From assembly GCA_964486145.1 (NCBI GenBank), contig CAZAMT010000021.1:1-29093 (forward strand): a stretch of 29,093 bases of DNA, read 5' to 3'. Positions 25,140 to 29,093 of the stretch are shown here, one piece after another. The first letter of the stretch is position 1; each line of letters begins with the position of its first letter. The stretch comes from CAZAMT01 sp964486145 (lineage in GTDB: Bacteria > Bacteroidota > Bacteroidia > Bacteroidales > JAAAOM01). The notes beneath the pieces were generated by a model, which was not told the origin of the DNA, made no database searches, and worked only from the letters and a program-made list of their open reading frames with translations. Made by a program: the position numbers and the translations under genes.

Positions 25140-25343
25140 AAAAAACCCGCATTATTCTCCATTGATTTATAAAAACCCCAGTTTTGACATGGGTGGAGTT
25201 GCCAAACTATGTCAGGTTTCCTCTGTCTTCGGTTAAAAAGACCCCGAATCAACGGGGTGAGGCCTGCCTTTCATAGCAAATGAGCTTTACTCCAATTGGT
25301 AAAGTGTTGAGTTTCACAAATGCCTGAAGAATAAATGCGGGCA
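25140..25343 (-). ncRNA. ssrS: probable 6S RNA (RNA polymerase regulator)
   Basis: On the minus strand a structure of about 200 bases is closed by a long terminal stem: CCCGCAT (25341-25335) pairs with ATGCGGG (25152-25146), continuing through TATTCTTC against GGAGAATA with one bulge, followed by six T (25145-25140) as terminator. Inside are CTATG/CATAG, CAGG/CCTG and CCTC/GAGG pairings around a strong ACCCCG-ttgatt-CGGGGT hairpin, plus a CTTTAC/GTAAAG hairpin in what would be the central bubble. Length, rod-like fold and position between zapA and rny match 6S RNA of Bacteroidota. 6S binds the housekeeping RNA polymerase like an open promoter. No covariance search could be run. Confidence 0.75.
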
Positions 25344-25363
25344 GTGTTGTTTATGTAAAGAAC

Positions 25364-25660
25364 TTATTTTTGTGCTCCTTGTAAATAATCACTTAACTCT
25401 TCATTTAGTGAATGAAGATCATTGATTACAGGTAGAATATCTTTTTGTTTTTCGTCTTCAATATACTTAATTACATATTGTAATGCAGCCATTGCCAGAA
25501 AATCCTGAGTATCTTTATCAGCATACCTTTGCTTATATTGCAATACCTTTTCGTTTATCATCCGGGCAGCAGTCCGGATCTTTTCCTCGTCTTTTCTGTC
25601 AATTTTTAAGGGATAATACCTATCCGCTACATTTACTTTTATAGATAATTTTTCTTCCAT
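25364..25660 (-). CDS. zapA: cell division protein ZapA
   Basis: A 98-residue ZapA, a small protein that cross-links FtsZ filaments at the division ring. The N-terminal beta-strand part (LSIKVNVADRYYPLKI) and the helix ending in DFLAMAALQYVIKYIEDEK are typical, and the C-terminal half is a coiled coil for dimer/tetramer formation. It follows the ZapB-like gene by 19 bases and precedes the 6S RNA by 20 bases, so the RNA may be processed from, or transcribed within, the same unit. Confidence 0.93.
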   Translation of the reverse strand: MEEKLSIKVNVADRYYPLKIDRKDEEKIRTAARMINEKVLQYKQRYADKDTQDFLAMAALQYVIKYIEDEKQKDILPVINDLHSLNEELSDYLQGAQK

Positions 25661-25679
25661 CCAATTGTTGCAGTTCTAC

Positions 25680-25973
25680 CTATTTGTTTAACAGAGCTAT
25701 ACACTTGTCAATTTCCCGCACCATTCTGTTAATCTTTATCTTTGCTTCATGTGAATCTTCACTGGTAGCAGAGACCGTTTTTGCTAAACGTAGATTGTCA
25801 TATTTTGTTTGAACAGTTTGACAATCCTGTTCTTTTGTTTTTATTTCTTCACGGAGAGAAATGTTTTTTGAACTTAATTCAATATTCTTTTCTTTCTCCT
25901 TTTCGTACAAATTTATAAGTTTTTCTATCTTTTCCCTTAATTCCGGGATTATTTCTTCATAGTTCCTTTCCAT
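25680..25973 (-). CDS. ZapB-like coiled-coil protein upstream of zapA
   Basis: A 97-residue protein that is almost wholly coiled coil (about 8-65, Glu/Lys-rich heptads), with a C-terminal segment EAKIKINRMVREIDKCIALLN that looks like the part conserved in small proteins beside zapA in Bacteroidota. It may work with ZapA at the division ring in the manner of ZapB, but orthology to enterobacterial ZapB is not shown by sequence. The -7 box TATATTTG is 20 bases upstream, and a short leader of about 14 bases is implied. Confidence 0.65.
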   Translation of the reverse strand: MERNYEEIIPELREKIEKLINLYEKEKEKNIELSSKNISLREEIKTKEQDCQTVQTKYDNLRLAKTVSATSEDSHEAKIKINRMVREIDKCIALLNK

Positions 25974-25992
25974 ATTATCAATATGAGGTATG

Positions 25993-26000
25993 CAAATATA
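25993..26000 (-). promoter_or_regulatory. -7 promoter box for the zapB-like/zapA unit
   Basis: The minus strand reads TATATTTG, an exact TAnnTTTG match 19 bases before the ATG. No TTG is seen at the -33 position. Confidence 0.5.
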
Positions 26001-26108
26001 AATATAGTGAAATAATTTAAAAAAATTGTTTTCTGTTTTAATTCAACCATTGATTTGATATAGTTTTACAGTTGAAAGGACATGATCCGAATAAATACCG
26101 GGCAACAA

Positions 26109-26128
26109 AAATAAATAAATAAATAAAT
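26109..26128 (+). repeat. five-unit AAAT tetranucleotide repeat
   Basis: Five perfect AAAT units (26109-26128) in the leader region of the M23 peptidase gene, 63 bases before the chosen start. Short tetranucleotide repeats can vary in length by slippage. Five units is modest in AT-rich DNA. Confidence 0.5.
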
Positions 26129-26190
26129 TGCTTCACTTTCAGTCTGTTAATACTGAATCTATGCAGATAATTATAAAAACAATACACGAA

Positions 26191-27918
26191 ATGACATTTA
26201 AAAGAACGATTTGCGCAGGGTTAATTATTTTATTAATTTCTCTATCATCACATTCACAAAGTTTTAATGAAAGCGATTATTTCCGATCACCGCTTGATAT
26301 ACCATTGTACCTGTCAGGTAATTTTGGTGAATTGCGCAGCACTCATTTTCATGCAGGCCTGGATTTTAAAACCCAGGCGGTTGTAGGAAAAAATGTTTAT
26401 GCAGTGGCCGATGGCTATGTCTCGAGGATAAAAATACAATCCGGCGGGTACGGAAGAGCCATATATGTAAGCCATCCCAACGGAATGACAACCGTTTATG
26501 CCCATCTGCTTTCGTACAATGAAACTATTGAATCATTTGTGAAAGATTATCAGTACCGAAATCAAACATTTGAAATTGACCTTTATCTTAAAAAGAATCA
26601 ATTGACCTTATCACAAGGGGAAATTCTTGGAATATCAGGAAATTCGGGAAGTTCCAGTGGCCCACACCTTCATTTTGAGATTCGGAAAACGGCTTCACAA
26701 CGCCCGGTAAACGGACTCTTTTATAATTTTGACGTGCGCGATAATATTAAACCATCCATTCGCGGTATTGCTATATATCCCATGGATGAGAACAGCCTTG
26801 TCAATGGTAAAAACGAGAAAGTGATACTGAATGCTTCGGGCAGCAATGGTAAATACGCCCTTTCAACGCGATCGCCAATAGCAGTTTCGGGAAAAACCGG
26901 ATTCGGAATTGAAGTATATGATTATTTGAATGGCTCATCAAACAGGTGTGGAATATTTTCAATAGAAATGCTGGTAGATAGCGTAAGAGTGTACCTCCAT
27001 GAGGTTAATGAAATTGGTTTTGATGAGGCAGGATATGTAAAAAGCCATGTTGATTATGCTGAAAAGATGGCATCGGGCCGAAAATTTCAAAAAATGCAAA
27101 TCGATCCAAATAATAAACTCCGGTTTTACGTTAAATCGCCCGACAAAAGATATTATCAGTTTTCAGATAATCAAAAACATCACGTTCACTTTAATGTCAA
27201 AGACAGTTATGGTAATTTATCAACTGTTGATTTTTATATAATTGCAACTGACCAGCAAGCTCCGGCTCATGCAAAAAATTCCAGTGAACGGGGAGTGTTC
27301 ATGTCATGGCAAAAAGAAAATTTTTTTGAAAATGAAAATGTACGTGTATATCTTCCAAAAAACGCGCTCTTTGATGATTTTTATTTTTACTACAAAACCT
27401 CATCAGGTCCTACAACATATTCGGATCTTCATTCCATCCATAACAAATACACTCCGCTAAACAAATACATGAAAATTTACATTAAATGTGATATTCCCGA
27501 TGATATTAAAAACAAGGCCTTGTTGGTAAGAAAAAATGAAAACGGCTCACGCCAGGCAATTGGAGGCAATTATGAATACGGGTATGTGGTATCGGGAACA
27601 AAATATTTTGGTGAATACTATGTGGATGTTGATACCATTGCCCCGCGCATTGTTCCACTGAATATTTCGGCAAATGCCAATCTGAGTGGATACAAAAGCA
27701 TCAACTTCAGGATTAACGACAATCTGTCCGGGATAAAATCCTATAATGGTTACATTGATAATACCTGGGTTTTATTTGAGTACGATGCAAAAAGCAACCT
27801 GGTGCAGTATTTTTTTGATGATGAAAAGTTGGAGACAGGTAAGAATCACACCTTGGAACTTTTCATAATGGATGAAAAGGATAATATTGCAACCTTTACA
27901 ACATCCTTCTTTTACTAA
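26191..27918 (+). CDS. secreted M23 family metallopeptidase
   Basis: A 575-residue exported peptidoglycan peptidase from ATG 26191; upstream TTG 26128 and ATG 26161 would only lengthen the signal peptide. Signal peptide about 1-23 (FKRTICAGLIILLISLSSHSQ). The LytM/M23 zinc domain is split around a loop: His54 and Asp58 in HFHAGLDF, His105 in YAHL, and His159/His161 in GPHLHFE, so all ligands are present and activity is likely. Residues about 175-575 form a long beta-rich C-terminal part with several Ig-like strands (NLSGIKSYNGYIDNTW near the end), probably for substrate or envelope contacts. Single gene. No clear TAnnTTTG box in front of it. Confidence 0.93.
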   Translation: MTFKRTICAGLIILLISLSSHSQSFNESDYFRSPLDIPLYLSGNFGELRSTHFHAGLDFKTQAVVGKNVYAVADGYVSRIKIQSGGYGRAIYVSHPNGMTTVYAHLLSYNETIESFVKDYQYRNQTFEIDLYLKKNQLTLSQGEILGISGNSGSSSGPHLHFEIRKTASQRPVNGLFYNFDVRDNIKPSIRGIAIYPMDENSLVNGKNEKVILNASGSNGKYALSTRSPIAVSGKTGFGIEVYDYLNGSSNRCGIFSIEMLVDSVRVYLHEVNEIGFDEAGYVKSHVDYAEKMASGRKFQKMQIDPNNKLRFYVKSPDKRYYQFSDNQKHHVHFNVKDSYGNLSTVDFYIIATDQQAPAHAKNSSERGVFMSWQKENFFENENVRVYLPKNALFDDFYFYYKTSSGPTTYSDLHSIHNKYTPLNKYMKIYIKCDIPDDIKNKALLVRKNENGSRQAIGGNYEYGYVVSGTKYFGEYYVDVDTIAPRIVPLNISANANLSGYKSINFRINDNLSGIKSYNGYIDNTWVLFEYDAKSNLVQYFFDDEKLETGKNHTLELFIMDEKDNIATFTTSFFY

Positions 27919-27984
27919 CCAAAATATCGCGTAAGAGCTTGTAGTAAGGTAATATAGTTCTATGCTCCATGCTTGTTGAACCGG

Positions 27985-28509
27985 TCAGGGTTTTAGATAC
28001 GATTCCAGTTTGTTAAAATCGGCTGTTTTTACAAATTGAATGATATTTTCGATGGTAATATCACCTTCCATAGAAATTCCCTTAAACCCTTTATCTCCAT
28101 GAATACTTACGAGTACTTCCCGGAGCTCACCTCCTTCTTCCCTCAGGTTGATACTGATCTCTTCACCATTGTGCGTAATATGAATCATTTCCTTCATCTG
28201 TTTTTTTTCAGCATATGATTGAAGCTTTTGCCGCACATCAACATATGCTTGTTCTCCATATTCTGAATTATCCAGAACCAGTACCTTCAAATGATTGATT
28301 TCTTTTAAAACTTCTTTTACTTCATGTGTTTTTTCTTCCCCGGGTATTACCTTGCTGGCAATCAACGGAGGTAAACTGTAATACTGAGCAGCCTCATGAC
28401 CCTCGTACATTTCAAAAACTTTTTCAGGTGGTTTTACTCTGTCAGCATTGCAACCCCAGTGAAGAATTGTAATCGACAGTATCATGAGAATTGAACATCG
28501 GTTGATCAT
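27985..28509 (-). CDS. DUF4252 protein, probable lipoprotein
   Basis: A 174-residue envelope protein. The N-terminus MINRCSILMILSITILHWGC has a hydrophobic core ending in Gly-Cys (Cys20), consistent with a lipoprotein signal, although the -3 residue is a His rather than the usual small or aliphatic one. The body has the DUF4252 pattern: LKVLVLDN strand, a helix-rich centre, and REVLVSIHGDKGFKGISMEGDI. The family is found mainly in Bacteroidota, often in tandem and near ECF sigma factors, with no known function. Its ATG overlaps the stop of the other DUF4252 gene by 4 bases, so they are cotranslated. Confidence 0.8.
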   Translation of the reverse strand: MINRCSILMILSITILHWGCNADRVKPPEKVFEMYEGHEAAQYYSLPPLIASKVIPGEEKTHEVKEVLKEINHLKVLVLDNSEYGEQAYVDVRQKLQSYAEKKQMKEMIHITHNGEEISINLREEGGELREVLVSIHGDKGFKGISMEGDITIENIIQFVKTADFNKLESYLKP

Positions 28510-29030
28510 TTTTCATTAATTTTTTCAAGATTTTCCATTCCTTCAATATTCATTGTTTTCGAAAGCTTGGAAATCGTTTCCAAGTCAATGTTACCCTGAA
28601 TACTTATCAGGACATTTTCTTTCTTTCCGCCAACAATTAAGAGAAGTTCCTTGATTTGCCCCTCTTCTTCATGAATCATGAATTTCATATCCTGGTCCTT
28701 TTCTTTTACCCGCATCAATTCCTGGTATTGCTGGACCGGTAGATTATCCATAATTTCGTTATAGAAATTTATTCCTGATGGTTCCTGAGTACCGTCTGAA
28801 GCCAAAATTTTTATACTATTTAATTTGCTTACCACTTTCTCAAAATCTTTAAAATCCTCATCATTTGATTCAATCCGGGCAAATAAATTAAACATGTATT
28901 TTGATACATAAACCGTTGTAAATCCCTCCATCCCCGAATATTTATCAAATAGTTTGTCGGCGGCAGTATGCTGAGCATACAAAGCAACAGAGCAAACCAT
29001 CAAAACCATATTAATCGTTAACTTCTTCAT
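28506..29030 (-). CDS. DUF4252 protein, probable periplasmic
   Basis: A 174-residue protein with a cleavable signal peptide (MKKLTINMVLMVCSVALYAQ, cut after YAQ) and no lipobox. The DUF4252 body has FTTVYVSKYMFNLF, INSIKILASD-like and IKELLLIVGGKKENVLISIQGNIDL. It is the first gene of the pair and overlaps the next by 4 bases. The two have the same length and a shared plan but low identity, so they are an old duplication. Whatever lies upstream of 29093 (possibly a sigma/anti-sigma pair) is outside the window. Confidence 0.82.
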   Translation of the reverse strand: MKKLTINMVLMVCSVALYAQHTAADKLFDKYSGMEGFTTVYVSKYMFNLFARIESNDEDFKDFEKVVSKLNSIKILASDGTQEPSGINFYNEIMDNLPVQQYQELMRVKEKDQDMKFMIHEEEGQIKELLLIVGGKKENVLISIQGNIDLETISKLSKTMNIEGMENLEKINEK

Positions 29031-29093
29031 TATATTGCAATTTATATTATTTTATCAATTCGTGCATTCTAATGGTTGTATTATATTCCATTT

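Noticed and set aside
25140..25343. tmRNA, RNase P RNA or SRP RNA as alternatives for the structured RNA
   Set aside because: No tRNA-like ends or tag frame, no RNase P core sequence, and the length of about 200 bases with one long rod does not fit the small SRP RNA.
1..29093. CRISPR arrays, insertion sequences, prophage genes, tRNA or rRNA genes
   Set aside because: No regularly spaced direct repeats, transposase or phage motifs, or tRNA/rRNA-like sequence were recognised in any gap.

Overview
The window reads as chromosomal core genome of a member of the Bacteroidota, probably Bacteroidales or Marinilabiliales-like. The basis is family content (DUF4293, tandem DUF4252, Bacteroidota-type LptD, a ZapB-like/ZapA/RNase Y cluster), an AT-rich composition, and repeated upstream copies of the Bacteroidota -7 promoter box TAnnTTTG. 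I see no insertion sequence, prophage, CRISPR array, tRNA or rRNA. Every long gene looks intact.

Layout. 58-1075: an ECF sigma factor overlapping a two-helix membrane protein that is probably its regulator. 1216-5671: the large single-chain purL with an overlapping sugar/LPS-type methyltransferase, closed by back-to-back terminators. 5836-9999 (minus): dnaX, icd, ferritin and a YfiR-like secreted protein. 10151-11371: ribosomal operon rpsF-rpsR-rplI with its promoter and terminator. 11370-14485 (minus): lptD and ridA. 14496-16657: N-acetylmuramoyl-L-alanine amidase and an MCE/MlaD-like protein. 16658-17179: AT-rich gap with a few DnaA-box-like 9-mers, a candidate origin. 17180-18646: dnaA and terminator. 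18665-20180: a DMT permease and a YigZ/IMPACT protein. 20221-21767: pyrB, a 39-codon small ORF, and pyrI. 21811-22269 (minus): DUF4293 membrane protein. 22605-23459: SirB1-like transglutaminase-fold protein. 23538-25973 (minus): a coiled-coil ZapB-like gene, zapA, a probable 6S RNA and rny. 26191-27918: secreted M23 peptidase. 27985-29030 (minus): two overlapping DUF4252 genes.

The genes cover replication (DnaA, DnaX), envelope building (LptD, amidase, M23 peptidase, MlaD-like protein), nucleotide synthesis (PurL, PyrB, PyrI), translation, cell division and RNA decay. There is no obvious new multi-gene system. The most interesting signals lie inside ordinary genes: an A11 tract in dnaX placed so that slippage gives an immediate tandem stop and a gamma-length product; strong Shine-Dalgarno sequences in front of rpsR and rplI in a phylum that mostly ignores them; a 6S-like RNA with competing pairings between zapA and rny; a small ORF coupled to pyrI; and several inverted repeats beside promoters.
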